A DNA stretch of 17,627 nucleotides from JAPUDS01 sp039812985 (GTDB taxonomy: Bacteria; Patescibacteriota; Saccharimonadia; Saccharimonadales; Saccharimonadaceae): assembly GCA_039812985.1 (NCBI GenBank), contig JBDHUL010000015.1, forward strand, positions 1 through 17,627, read 5' to 3'. The notes below the pieces were generated by a model, which saw only the letters and a program-made list of their open reading frames with translations, did not search any database and was not told the origin of the DNA. Position 1 is the stretch's first letter; each line of letters starts with the position of its first letter. The position numbers and the translations under genes were made by a program. Below, one piece after another: positions 5,747 to 13,255 of the stretch.

Positions 5747-6844
5747 ATGCAACCAACACAACCAAATCAACCAGTCGCTCCGGCCGTCTCATCAACTCCG
5801 CAATCAACGGCAACGGCAACGCCGGCGCGTGACTATAAAAACCCTGGCGGGACGTCCATAAACAGTAGTGATCTAACGAAGGTTCGAGAGACTGTCGAGG
5901 TGCTATCGCAAGCCTTTAGCAAACGGGTGGTTGGTCAGGAAAACTTAAAAACCGCTCTCCTGGTGAGCATGATCACTGGTGGGCATGTGCTGCTTGAAAG
6001 CGTGCCGGGGTTAGCCAAAACGACCGCCGCTCAAACACTTGCCCAAACCGTCCACGGGTCGTTCAAGCGCATCCAGTGTACACCAGACCTCCTGCCGAGC
6101 GACATTATTGGCACGCAAATATATGACTACGCAAAAGGAGAGTTTCGGACACAGCTTGGCCCGGTGCATGCAAACTTTGTGCTGCTTGACGAAATTAACC
6201 GTTCGAGCGCCAAAACACAGAGCGCCATGCTTGAGGCGATGCAGGAAAAACAAACCAGCATCGGCGGGCAGAACTACCAGCTCCCTAAACCATTTGTCGT
6301 ACTGGCGACTCAGAACCCTATTGAGCAAGAAGGCACCTATGAACTGCCTGAGGCTCAGTTAGACCGCTTCATGCTGAAAGAAATTTTGACCTACCCGACC
6401 CCAGCAGAGGAGCTGGAGGTGCTAAAACGTATCGAGTCGGGCGTGCTTGGCCCTCAGGCATCGACAGATGACCTCCCGCACGTTGAACTGCAACGTATTA
6501 ACGATATGCAGAAGTTGGTACAGCAAGTCTACATAGATGATTCGGTCAAGAACTACATTGTACAGATTGTCGCAGCAACGCGACAAGCCGGCACGGTGAT
6601 ATCGGCTGATCTTGCGAAGTATATTCAGTACGGCGCAAGTCCACGTGCGAGCATTACCTTCCAACAAGTTGCCAAAGCACTTGCGTTACTAGCAGGTCGG
6701 GACTATGTGACGCCCGAGGATGTCAAGCAACTGCGCCATAGCATCTTGCGGCATCGAATTATCCTCAACTTTGAAGCCGTGGCTGACCAGGTGCATGCAG
6801 AAGCGATCATCGATGCGATATGTAACGCCGTGGCGGCGCCCTGA
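5747..6844 (+). CDS. MoxR-family AAA+ ATPase
   Basis: A MoxR-type AAA+ ATPase, usually a chaperone that remodels or loads metal into vWA-domain partners encoded beside it. Residues 1-40 are a Pro/Gln/Thr-rich, probably disordered extension. The AAA+ core follows: VVGQENLK (61-68), Walker A VPGLAKTT (86-93), Walker B VLLDEINR (145-152), sensor 1 ATQNP (187-191) with EQEGTYELPEAQLDRF (193-208), which is almost invariant in MoxR, and a C-terminal lid (about 275-365, with GASPRAS and the DV-x-x-L-x-x-x-L-x-HR pattern). The 365-residue length is normal apart from the N-terminal extension. AAGGAG at 5737-5742 sets the start. DUF58 begins 19 bases downstream, and the rest of the cluster is the expected MoxR partner set, so function by context is firm even though the substrate is not. 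Confidence 0.93.
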   Translation: MQPTQPNQPVAPAVSSTPQSTATATPARDYKNPGGTSINSSDLTKVRETVEVLSQAFSKRVVGQENLKTALLVSMITGGHVLLESVPGLAKTTAAQTLAQTVHGSFKRIQCTPDLLPSDIIGTQIYDYAKGEFRTQLGPVHANFVLLDEINRSSAKTQSAMLEAMQEKQTSIGGQNYQLPKPFVVLATQNPIEQEGTYELPEAQLDRFMLKEILTYPTPAEELEVLKRIESGVLGPQASTDDLPHVELQRINDMQKLVQQVYIDDSVKNYIVQIVAATRQAGTVISADLAKYIQYGASPRASITFQQVAKALALLAGRDYVTPEDVKQLRHSILRHRIILNFEAVADQVHAEAIIDAICNAVAAP

Positions 6845-6863
6845 GGAGTGACGGACACATACC

Positions 6864-7742
6864 ATGGGAAGTTTGCTGGTCGCCGTTAAGACAAAGATGT
6901 CTATATATGCTCACGAAAAAGTGCGCGGTGTGCTTGAGGGCGAATATGGTTCGGTTTTTAAGGGCCGCAGTATGGACTTTGACGACCTGCGCGAGTACAT
7001 ACCCGGCGATGATGTCAAGGATATCGACTGGAAAGCAACAGCCCGAAGCGGCGACACCCGCATACGACGATATGTGGCAGTACGCAAACATAACATCATG
7101 CTGGTGGTCGATACCGGCCGTAACATGACCGCCGTTACCGCAAAAGGATCTCGTAAAAAAGACACCGCACTCCTGCTTGCTGGGGTGGTGGGGACGCTCG
7201 CTCTGAAGCACGGCGACCTTGTTGGTATGGTGTCGGGGGACAGCCAACGCAGTACCTATATGCCTCTGAAAACGGGTGGTGTACACCTCGAGCAGATACT
7301 CCAAACTATCGACAAAAGTATCTCTGATGACGCAGCAAAGAGTAATCTTGAGAGCCAGCTGGAGTATCTTGTGCGCAATATCCGCCGCAAGATGATCGTC
7401 ATCGTCATCGCCGACGAAGTGCCGGTTGAAGGTTCGATGCTTGCCACTGTCCGCCGCCTCAGAGCCCAGCATGAAATACTATGGCTTCGGGTGTCCGACG
7501 CCGACCTCAGCTTGGCAGGAGCCGCACGTGATGTTGAAGAGGATGAGGAACTACCCGAATACATACGCCGTAACACCTCCGTCGTCGAAGCCTTTAAAAA
7601 AGCTGAAACGGCCAACCGCGCCAAGTTCGAGGATGCGCTCGTGCGGCTGGCTATTGCCTCCGAACAGGTTGAGGCCGAGTCGGATGCAGTGACGAAAGTA
7701 TTTCGTTTACTTGAAAGGCATCGTAGTGCCCGACGTGCCTAG
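6864..7742 (+). CDS. DUF58 protein (Bat-cluster vWA-like)
   Basis: DUF58 proteins are the most constant partners of MoxR ATPases. The hallmark motif is complete: KGRSMDFDDLREYIPGDD (33-50) then DIDWKATARSGDTRIRRY (53-70). A vWA-like region follows, but the metal-site motif is DTGRNM (83-88) rather than DxSxS, so a MIDAS metal site is doubtful; such variation is seen in this family. No membrane segment is evident, so the protein is probably cytosolic or peripheral; 292 residues. GAGGAG at 6843-6848 lies about 15 bases before the ATG, a long spacing, but no better in-frame start exists. Its end overlaps the next gene, indicating coupled translation. Confidence 0.9.
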   Translation: MGSLLVAVKTKMSIYAHEKVRGVLEGEYGSVFKGRSMDFDDLREYIPGDDVKDIDWKATARSGDTRIRRYVAVRKHNIMLVVDTGRNMTAVTAKGSRKKDTALLLAGVVGTLALKHGDLVGMVSGDSQRSTYMPLKTGGVHLEQILQTIDKSISDDAAKSNLESQLEYLVRNIRRKMIVIVIADEVPVEGSMLATVRRLRAQHEILWLRVSDADLSLAGAARDVEEDEELPEYIRRNTSVVEAFKKAETANRAKFEDALVRLAIASEQVEAESDAVTKVFRLLERHRSARRA

Positions 7743-8208
7743 CATATCGCCCCTGCTGAGCTATGAGCTTACCCCTCTCTGGTATGTAGCCCTTGTCGTT
7801 GCGGTTGTTGCGTCGTGGTATGGTCTGGTGTGGTGGCTCACCCGCAAAAAAATACCGAAAGTACTAGCAACTCTCCCGCCAAAAGCGCCAGCGCAGCTTG
7901 ATTTTACAGCGCTCAAACAGCGTTACTTACAGGCCATACAGGAAACCGAGACGGCTTACCGTGGACGGCATATTCGTAGCCGAGCCTTACACCAACGTCT
8001 CAGTGAATTGCTACGTCAGTTTGTTGCTGAGGCGGCTCATGCCCCAGTCCGCACCATGACTCTCGCCGAACTAAAACAGTCACGGTACACCCAGTTAAGT
8101 GCGGCGATTGAAACGTACTATCAGCCTGAATTTGCGGCAGCCGAAACCGATACAGTAGAGACAGCGCTGGCGGTGGCACGAAAGGTAGTGAACGAATGGT
8201 CTTCCTAA
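7726..8208 (+). CDS. DUF4381-like Bat-cluster membrane protein
   Basis: A short protein (160 residues) with one N-terminal membrane helix (about 14-38, LWYVALVVAVVASWYGLVWWL), a basic stop-transfer RKK, and a cytosolic helical domain with paired Arg/Leu helices (HIRSRALHQRLSELLRQFVAEAA) and many Tyr. This layout fits the DUF4381-type protein found between DUF58 and the vWA genes in Bat clusters, though I assign it by position and shape more than by motif. I prefer GTG 7726, with AAAGG at 7714-7718 seven bases before it, over the TTG at 7711. It starts inside the DUF58 gene and overlaps the next gene by 13 bases, so the three are translated together. Confidence 0.75.
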   Translation: MPDVPSISPLLSYELTPLWYVALVVAVVASWYGLVWWLTRKKIPKVLATLPPKAPAQLDFTALKQRYLQAIQETETAYRGRHIRSRALHQRLSELLRQFVAEAAHAPVRTMTLAELKQSRYTQLSAAIETYYQPEFAAAETDTVETALAVARKVVNEWSS

Positions 8209-9272
8209 ATCCATGGTTACTCCTTGTATGGCTCCTGCTCGGTGGGGGAGTAGCCTGGGCCTATATGAAGGGCTGGTTGCGAGTCGGTAGTGGGCGTCAT
8301 GGCGCGGTGAAAGTCGCTCACAGTGGACGCATCACCCGGCTGCCTCAGTATGAGAAAGTAGCGAAACGTTACCGTCTATGGCTGATTGTCATGAGCGCCA
8401 TGCTTGTCATTGCCGCTCTCTCATCTGTTATCCTTAGCGCCAGACCCGCCGAACAAAGTCTTGTAACGCCAGCTCAATTTAACCGCGATATCATGCTCTG
8501 TCTCGACGTGTCCGGGTCGATGCTCAATACCGACATACAGTTGGTCGAGACGTTTGAGCAACTGATCAATAGTTTCAAAGGCCAACGCATAGGTCTTGAA
8601 ATGTTTAATGTGGCGGGATCGCCAGTTGTGTCGCTTACTGATGACTACGACACCCTCAGAGAGCGGTTAGCGTACACCAAGGAGATGCTGAAACTACTAC
8701 AAGACAGCTCTGAAATATCAAACAGCAAGTGGAGTGAAATGCATGCCTTTTTCGCTGGCGCCGAAGTATCCGTTAAAGATGCTAATCTGCCATCGTCGAA
8801 TGTTGGACTCGGCCTCGCCAGCTGTGTTGAGCATATGGGTATGAATACTAACTCAAGGTCCCAGTCGGTTATTCTTGCAACCGACAATGAGCTGGGGGGA
8901 CCACCTTCGGCAGCCATCATATCAACCAAACAGGCGATGGCGCTTGCGAAACAGCGCTCAGTACGGGTCTACGCCCTCGACCCGGGCGTCTTTAACGAAG
9001 ATACGATGCGCTCCGAGCCCAACGTTCCCGATAATCATCTCGGCGAACATGCTGAGCTAAAAACCTATAGTATCCTCACGAGTGGCGCATACTACCGTCT
9101 GTCGGAGAAAAATATCGTTCCTAGTATTATTGAGCAGATATCAAAGCAGGAAGCAACGCTCTTTACCGGTGATTCACAGTACACTGTTAACGACGCGCCT
9201 CTCACGCCGTTTATCGTGCTCGCTGTAGCCGTTGCCGGCCTTATGGTGATCACGTGGAGGCTTAAACTATGA
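8196..9272 (+). CDS. vWA-domain membrane protein, BatA-like
   Basis: A von Willebrand A protein anchored in the membrane, thought to bind MoxR and a ligand through a metal-ion site. There are two membrane segments near the N-terminus (about 4-24 and 62-81) and one at the C-terminus (about 336-355). Between them the vWA domain has an intact MIDAS, DIMLCLDVSGSML (DVSGS at 104-108), the later Thr-containing loop SLTDDYD and the ILATDNE strand. The 358-residue length is typical of BatA/BatB. The ATG overlaps the previous gene's stop, and the stop overlaps the ATG of the next gene as ATGA, so stoichiometric production is likely. An insertion of about 50 residues (KMLKLLQDSS to SVKDANLPSS) between MIDAS and the third strand is longer than usual. 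Confidence 0.88.
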   Translation: MVFLNPWLLLVWLLLGGGVAWAYMKGWLRVGSGRHGAVKVAHSGRITRLPQYEKVAKRYRLWLIVMSAMLVIAALSSVILSARPAEQSLVTPAQFNRDIMLCLDVSGSMLNTDIQLVETFEQLINSFKGQRIGLEMFNVAGSPVVSLTDDYDTLRERLAYTKEMLKLLQDSSEISNSKWSEMHAFFAGAEVSVKDANLPSSNVGLGLASCVEHMGMNTNSRSQSVILATDNELGGPPSAAIISTKQAMALAKQRSVRVYALDPGVFNEDTMRSEPNVPDNHLGEHAELKTYSILTSGAYYRLSEKNIVPSIIEQISKQEATLFTGDSQYTVNDAPLTPFIVLAVAVAGLMVITWRLKL

Positions 9273-10303
9273 AATTTGTCCCGCTATTTCCATGGTGGAG
9301 TATTGTGTGTGTGGGTCTCGTATGTGCCGGATGGGGCGCATGGATACTTGTGCGGTCAAAAAACTGGCGCGGCGTTGTCGGACAGCCCCGAACGTGGCGA
9401 ATCGTCGGGATTGTGGGACTTCTTGTGTTGATGGCGTGCGGACCGAGCGTTCCGGGCGATCGGTCGGCGGCGGGCGTCGTGAACCTTGATGTTATCGTTG
9501 CTATAGACCGGACTCCCAGTATGTCGGCTGAAGACTACAACGGTACCAGCAAGCGACTCGATGGTGTCAAAAAAGATGCCCTGGCGCTCCTTGCAAAGGT
9601 GAGAGGTGCTCGTATAGCCCTGATTACCTTTGACTCAACCGCCCGTCTCGTGATGCCGTTTACCAGCGACTCCACAACTATCTCAACAGCTATCCAAGCG
9701 CTCGACCAGGAAGCATCAGTGTACTCCAAGGGTTCACGTATTGACGAGCCGCTTGATATCACGCAACAGCTCCTCACTAAGGCAAAACAAAGCCATACCG
9801 ATCGCGGAAGACTACTATTTTACTTCGGTGATGGCGAGCAGACAAATCCTCAGGCAACACGGTCATTTGCACCTGTCGCGCCGCTTATTGACGGCGGAGC
9901 GGTATTTGGATACGGCACGGCTGCGGGCGGCAAAATGCATGTATATTACGGGTACCGCAGTCTTAAAGACGATGGTCAAGATAGATTTATAGAAGACCGT
10001 ACGACGCCAGATGAACACTACAACTACCCATCGGCACTGTCGAAGATCGATGAAAGAAATCTGCGGACGATTGCCTCACAGTTGGGGGTCGCCTATGAAC
10101 ACCGAAATTCACCCAACCAGCCGTTTGATTCTGTAATCCGCGACAGCAAGCTCGAAGTGGTCGCCGACACAAAACGTGAAGTGTTACGGTATGCCAACCT
10201 GTCATGGCTGTGTGCGACGGGAGTGATCGCCTTACTCTCCTGGTGGATTATCGAGCTCCTTCCGACGCTGCAACGCGGACTCACAACAAGGAGGCGACCG
10301 TGA
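9269..10303 (+). CDS. vWA-domain membrane protein, BatB-like
   Basis: A second membrane vWA protein, presumably pairing with the preceding one. Membrane segments lie at about 8-28, 44-58 and near the C-terminus (about 312-334, WLCATGVIALLSWWIIELL). The MIDAS region reads VIVAIDRTPSMSAED (DRTPS at 80-84): Thr replaces the first Ser of DxSxS, which can still coordinate metal. IALITFDSTARLVMPFTSD and RLLFYFGDGEQT are the expected second and third strands. GGAGG at 9256-9260 precedes the ATG by eight bases; the start overlaps the upstream stop by four bases (ATGA) and the end overlaps the next start as GTGA. The ACGPS at residues 56-60 follows a hydrophobic segment and superficially resembles a lipobox, but it comes too late in the protein to trust. 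Confidence 0.88.
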   Translation: MKFVPLFPWWSIVCVGLVCAGWGAWILVRSKNWRGVVGQPRTWRIVGIVGLLVLMACGPSVPGDRSAAGVVNLDVIVAIDRTPSMSAEDYNGTSKRLDGVKKDALALLAKVRGARIALITFDSTARLVMPFTSDSTTISTAIQALDQEASVYSKGSRIDEPLDITQQLLTKAKQSHTDRGRLLFYFGDGEQTNPQATRSFAPVAPLIDGGAVFGYGTAAGGKMHVYYGYRSLKDDGQDRFIEDRTTPDEHYNYPSALSKIDERNLRTIASQLGVAYEHRNSPNQPFDSVIRDSKLEVVADTKREVLRYANLSWLCATGVIALLSWWIIELLPTLQRGLTTRRRP

Positions 10304-11028
10304 GTGTCAACCGTCGTCCGTTTGACCTTGGCAAGCTTGACTTTGAAGGAGTCCGTCGTGCCCGCCGTAAACGGTTACTTGTGTGGTCGCTTGGACCCGT
10401 CATCGCCCTTTTGCTCGTCACTCTGTGGCTCGTACTTCCGTTTATTGCGACGGCTCAGGCTCGTTCTGCGAGTGATCGTCGTGCCTACGGAGTGGCTGAA
10501 GGTTGGTTGCGCCTCCTCGTAACTAACAGTGTATTTGAACCGTACAAACGCGCGCTCAACCGCGCTCTGACGGCCTCAAGTCAGAAACACTACGTTGATG
10601 CCGAAAACTATTTTCATGAAGCTATCGCCGCCGCGCCAGAGGATAAAAAATGCTTCGTGAGACAGCAGTCGGTGCTTGCGAGCGAACAAGCCGGTGACGA
10701 TGCGGCTGGTAAAAAGGACTTCCAAAACGGTGTCCTGTACTATACCAAAGCCCTGTCAGATATCGCCGCAAACCCGAGATGCTTCGAGTTTTATCCAGCG
10801 CTTGTCAAACGAATCGCCGAAAAACTCGCCCGTCTTGAACAAGAAGCCAAAGAACAGCTTGACCCAAATGCTGACGGCCCAAAACCGTTGCAAGAACAAA
10901 GCGGTACGACACCAAGTGATCAACAGATGAAAACGCTCAATAACCTCCAGCAATTGTCCCAGATTGCTAAGCAGGAAGAAGCAAAAAAGGAAGTAGACCT
11001 CAATGACAGGACCGAAAAACAGTGGTAG
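10300..11028 (+). CDS. TPR-like membrane protein ending the Bat-type cluster
   Basis: A 242-residue protein with a basic N-terminus (RRARRKR), one membrane helix (about 27-50), then a helical domain. Residues about 80-160 look like tetratricopeptide helices: YKRALNRALTASSQKHYVDAENYFHEAI and GVLYYTKALSDIAANPRC, with the usual small/large spacing. The C-terminus (about 180-242) is a Gln/Glu/Lys-rich helix or coiled coil. Bat clusters commonly end with a TPR protein (BatC/BatE), so position and shape agree. The start is GTG 10300, six bases after AAGGAGG (10288-10294) and overlapping the previous stop as GTGA; the longer in-frame reading upstream would overlap the vWA gene by about 100 bases. 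A new promoter for tuf follows at once, so this is the operon's last gene. Confidence 0.8.
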   Translation: MSVNRRPFDLGKLDFEGVRRARRKRLLVWSLGPVIALLLVTLWLVLPFIATAQARSASDRRAYGVAEGWLRLLVTNSVFEPYKRALNRALTASSQKHYVDAENYFHEAIAAAPEDKKCFVRQQSVLASEQAGDDAAGKKDFQNGVLYYTKALSDIAANPRCFEFYPALVKRIAEKLARLEQEAKEQLDPNADGPKPLQEQSGTTPSDQQMKTLNNLQQLSQIAKQEEAKKEVDLNDRTEKQW

Positions 11029-11044
11029 TTTACGACAAATGGTC

Positions 11045-11073
11045 TTTACAGCTCCTCGAGAAACGACTATACT
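11045..11073 (+). promoter_or_regulatory. tuf promoter
   Basis: TTTACA (11045-11050), a 17-base spacer and TATACT (11068-11073) give a strong sigma-70-type promoter with start near 11080, leaving a 5' leader of about 74 bases before tuf. Confidence 0.8.
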
Positions 11074-11085
11074 GGATATCATGCG

Positions 11086-11114
11086 CGCGACGCTCTATTT
11101 ATAGTCGCGTCGCG
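11086..11114 (+). promoter_or_regulatory. Leader hairpin upstream of tuf
   Basis: CGCGACGC (11086-11093) and GCGTCGCG (11107-11114) form an eight-base-pair, all but one G-C, stem with a 13-base AU-rich loop. It starts about six bases after the predicted transcription start. No T-run follows, so it is not a terminator; it may stabilise the mRNA 5' end or regulate translation. Confidence 0.6.
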
Positions 11115-11153
11115 GACGAATAAACTAAATTTATATAAGGAGCACAAATCTCT

Positions 11154-12335
11154 ATGGCAGATTTTGACCGAAGCAAGCCTCACGTCAACGTCGGTACGAT
11201 GGGTCACGTTGACCACGGTAAAACCACTTTGACCGCCGCGATTACGGCTGTACTTGCGAAGAAACTTCCAAGCGCCGTGAACAAACCAGTTGCGTACGAC
11301 CAGATCGACAACGCACCAGAAGAAAAGGCCCGTGGTATTACCATCGCCACGAGCCACCAGGAATACGAAAGCGAGAAGCGTCACTACGCTCACGTTGACA
11401 TGCCTGGGCACGCTGACTACGTTAAGAACATGATTACTGGGGCGGCGCAGGTTGACGGCGCTATCCTCGTTGTCTCAGCCGCTGACGGCCCTATGCCTCA
11501 GACTCGTGAGCACGTCCTGCTCGCTCGTCAGGTTGGTGTACCAAAGATACTCGTGTTCCTCAACAAAATGGACATGGCCGACGAAGAACTCGTTGAACTC
11601 GTCGAAGAAGACGTCCGCGATCTACTCGCTAAAAACGGCTTTGACCGCGATGCTCCTATCATCAAGGGATCGGCTCTCAAAGCTCTTGAAGGCGATGCCA
11701 AATACGAAGACGCTATCATGGAACTCGTGGCCGCTATGGATGACTTCATCCCTGAGCCAACTCGCGACCTCGACAAGCCATTTCTCATGCCTGTTGAAGA
11801 CGTCTTTAGCATCAAGGGCCGTGGTACGGTTGCCACCGGGCGTATTGAGCAAGGGATTATCAAAATCAACGACGAAGTTGAGATTGTCGGTATCCGCGAC
11901 CTGAAAAAATCAGTCGTGACGGGTATCGAAGCCTTCAAAAAGAACCTCGACCAGGGTCAGGCTGGCGACAACGCCGGACTACTTCTCCGCGGTATCGAAC
12001 GCGACGACATCGAACGCGGCCAGGTGATTGCAAAACCAGGCACCATCACCCCTCACACCGAGTTTGATGCAGAAGTCTACGTCCTCACAAAAGAGGAAGG
12101 TGGCCGACATACACCATTCTTTAAAGGTTACAAACCACAGTTCTACTTCCGCACCACTGACGTGACTGGTGAAGTTGAGCTGCCAGCTGACAAAGAAATG
12201 GTCATGCCAGGCGACACGATCACCTTCAAGGTGAAGCTCCTCGCGCCTATCGCCATGGAACAAGGTCTGAACTTTGCCATCCGCGAAGGCGGCCGTACCG
12301 TCGGCGCTGGTGTGGTGACCAAAATCAACAAATAG
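11154..12335 (+). CDS. tuf: Translation elongation factor Tu
   Basis: EF-Tu brings aminoacyl-tRNA to the ribosome as a GTP complex. The 393-residue sequence is full length and unmistakable: G1 GHVDHGKT (17-24), ARGITIATSHQEY switch region, G3 DMPGHADY, G4 NKMD, then domains 2 and 3 with GRGTVATGRIEQG, FFKGYKPQFYFRTTDVTG and a C-terminal VGAGVVTKINK. The start has AAGGAG at 11137-11142, 11 bases upstream, and codon choice is skewed to C-ending codons as in highly expressed genes (compare the unknown gene after it). It has its own promoter and terminator, hence a single-gene unit; the usual neighbours fusA, rpsG and rpsL are not upstream, where the Bat-type cluster lies instead. Confidence 0.99.
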   Translation: MADFDRSKPHVNVGTMGHVDHGKTTLTAAITAVLAKKLPSAVNKPVAYDQIDNAPEEKARGITIATSHQEYESEKRHYAHVDMPGHADYVKNMITGAAQVDGAILVVSAADGPMPQTREHVLLARQVGVPKILVFLNKMDMADEELVELVEEDVRDLLAKNGFDRDAPIIKGSALKALEGDAKYEDAIMELVAAMDDFIPEPTRDLDKPFLMPVEDVFSIKGRGTVATGRIEQGIIKINDEVEIVGIRDLKKSVVTGIEAFKKNLDQGQAGDNAGLLLRGIERDDIERGQVIAKPGTITPHTEFDAEVYVLTKEEGGRHTPFFKGYKPQFYFRTTDVTGEVELPADKEMVMPGDTITFKVKLLAPIAMEQGLNFAIREGGRTVGAGVVTKINK

Positions 12336-12357
12336 TTGACGACCGAATAGCCTATGC

Positions 12358-12384
12358 AAACACCCCGAAGTAACGGGGTGTTTG
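12358..12384 (+). terminator. Rho-independent terminator of tuf
   Basis: AAACACCCCG (12358-12367), a six-base loop AAGTAA and CGGGGTGTTT (12374-12383) make a perfect ten-base-pair stem whose 3' arm ends in a short T-run (TTTGTT). It sits 22 bases after the tuf stop and abuts the next gene's -10 box. Confidence 0.85.
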
Positions 12385-12391
12385 TTATAAT
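12383..12391 (+). promoter_or_regulatory. Extended -10 promoter embedded at the tuf terminator
   Basis: TGT followed by a perfect TATAAT (12386-12391). Any -35 would lie inside the terminator stem and is not recognisable, but the extended -10 can compensate. Transcription would start near 12398-12399, three or four bases before ATG 12402. Confidence 0.65.
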
Positions 12392-12401
12392 GACGAGAGA
12401 T

Positions 12402-13166
12402 ATGATTTTTCGAAAAAGCGTTGAATCTATGTGTGGAGCGGCCGGCTTGGACGTTGTCGAGCGCCGCGGCCATCCACAAACTACAGCGTTGCTTGGTGAA
12501 CTTGCAACCCTCTTTGGTGTCAAAGTTGAACAAAGTGATGTTGAACGTCTACAGGGACGGCTGACGCTCGCAAAAGCGTTTGATACGGTTGTTGATGTAG
12601 ATGGGGTGGCGGACGCTGAATCGTTAGACCTTCTTTTTACTCGGGTGATGAATGGACAGACTATCCCGCATGTGACTGATGAGGAGGCGAGGTGTATTGC
12701 GAAAGATTACAATGGACTCCCGATACAGCGGCGTAAAGAACTCAAAAAGGCGCTCCTCATAGGCAATTATGCGTACGGCAGACTTCGGGCGGAGAATGTC
12801 GAAGAGTATTCAAAGGTTGTGCTTGATGAGTCGGCCCTTTTTGCAGAGGTGATTGCTCTCGAAACATCACCCGACCCAGCCCAATTAACGAAGAGACAAT
12901 CCTATAACGGCTGGTTAAAGGTATTTGCACGGGCCGGGTACAGCGTTGATAGTCTCGTTGACTTAACGAGCGACTACGAACAGGGCCTGACCAATATCAT
13001 ACCGACAGCTGAAAACATGTACTTTCTCGCAAAAACCGCTCTACGCGAAGTGAGAGGCTGTTTCAGTGCGGCGCCAAATGGTGCCATGCCCATCGTGGTA
13101 CGACAGGGCACGGCGAAAACTATCCGCTCGTTTCTTGGAAGCTTGACGAGTATAGTGTCACCATAG
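12402..13166 (+). CDS. Hypothetical, mainly helical protein
   Basis: No family recognised with confidence. The 254-residue protein begins MIFRKSVESMCGAAGLDVVERRG. An ATG at 12390 is in frame but overlaps the -10 box, and anything further upstream lies in the tuf terminator, so 12402 is chosen; the mRNA leader would be only about three bases. The sequence is soluble and looks all-alpha, with acidic helices (DVDGVADAESLDLLF, EEYSKVVLDESALFAEVIALE). Near the C-terminus KVFARAGYSVDSLVDLTSDYEQGLTNIIPT faintly recalls the second metal-binding helix of isoprenoid-diphosphate synthase or squalene/phytoene-synthase folds, but no DDxxD motif is seen, so I do not assign that. It is transcribed alone, between tuf and ldh. 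Confidence 0.7.
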   Translation: MIFRKSVESMCGAAGLDVVERRGHPQTTALLGELATLFGVKVEQSDVERLQGRLTLAKAFDTVVDVDGVADAESLDLLFTRVMNGQTIPHVTDEEARCIAKDYNGLPIQRRKELKKALLIGNYAYGRLRAENVEEYSKVVLDESALFAEVIALETSPDPAQLTKRQSYNGWLKVFARAGYSVDSLVDLTSDYEQGLTNIIPTAENMYFLAKTALREVRGCFSAAPNGAMPIVVRQGTAKTIRSFLGSLTSIVSP

Positions 13167-13189
13167 ACCATAGGGTGAAGTCAAACCCC

Positions 13190-13218
13190 TTCTTATTTCA
13201 ATGACGATGCACTATAGT
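13190..13218 (+). promoter_or_regulatory. Possible ldh promoter
   Basis: TATAGT at 13213-13218 with a weak TTCTTA (13190-13195) at 17 bases. The ldh start is 37 bases further with a Shine-Dalgarno GGAAGAGG at 13243-13250. The -35 is poor, so confidence is modest. Confidence 0.4.
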
Positions 13219-13255
13219 GGTTATGTAACGGAACATAACAACAGGAAGAGGGCAT

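Noticed and set aside
6807..7472. 221-codon reverse ORF over the DUF58 gene
   Set aside because: It is antisense to a gene with complete DUF58 motifs; length is explained by codon structure of the real gene.
9434..9448. ACG-type lipobox in the BatB-like protein
   Set aside because: The Cys comes about 57 residues in and after a second hydrophobic segment, too late for a lipoprotein signal.
11528..12533. Long reverse ORFs (136 and 184 codons) over tuf
   Set aside because: Antisense to a fully conserved EF-Tu; highly biased codon use creates open antisense frames.
13171..13199. GGGT/ACCC hairpin before a T-rich stretch, considered as terminator after the helical hypothetical gene
   Set aside because: Four-base stem and interrupted T-run; too weak to list.
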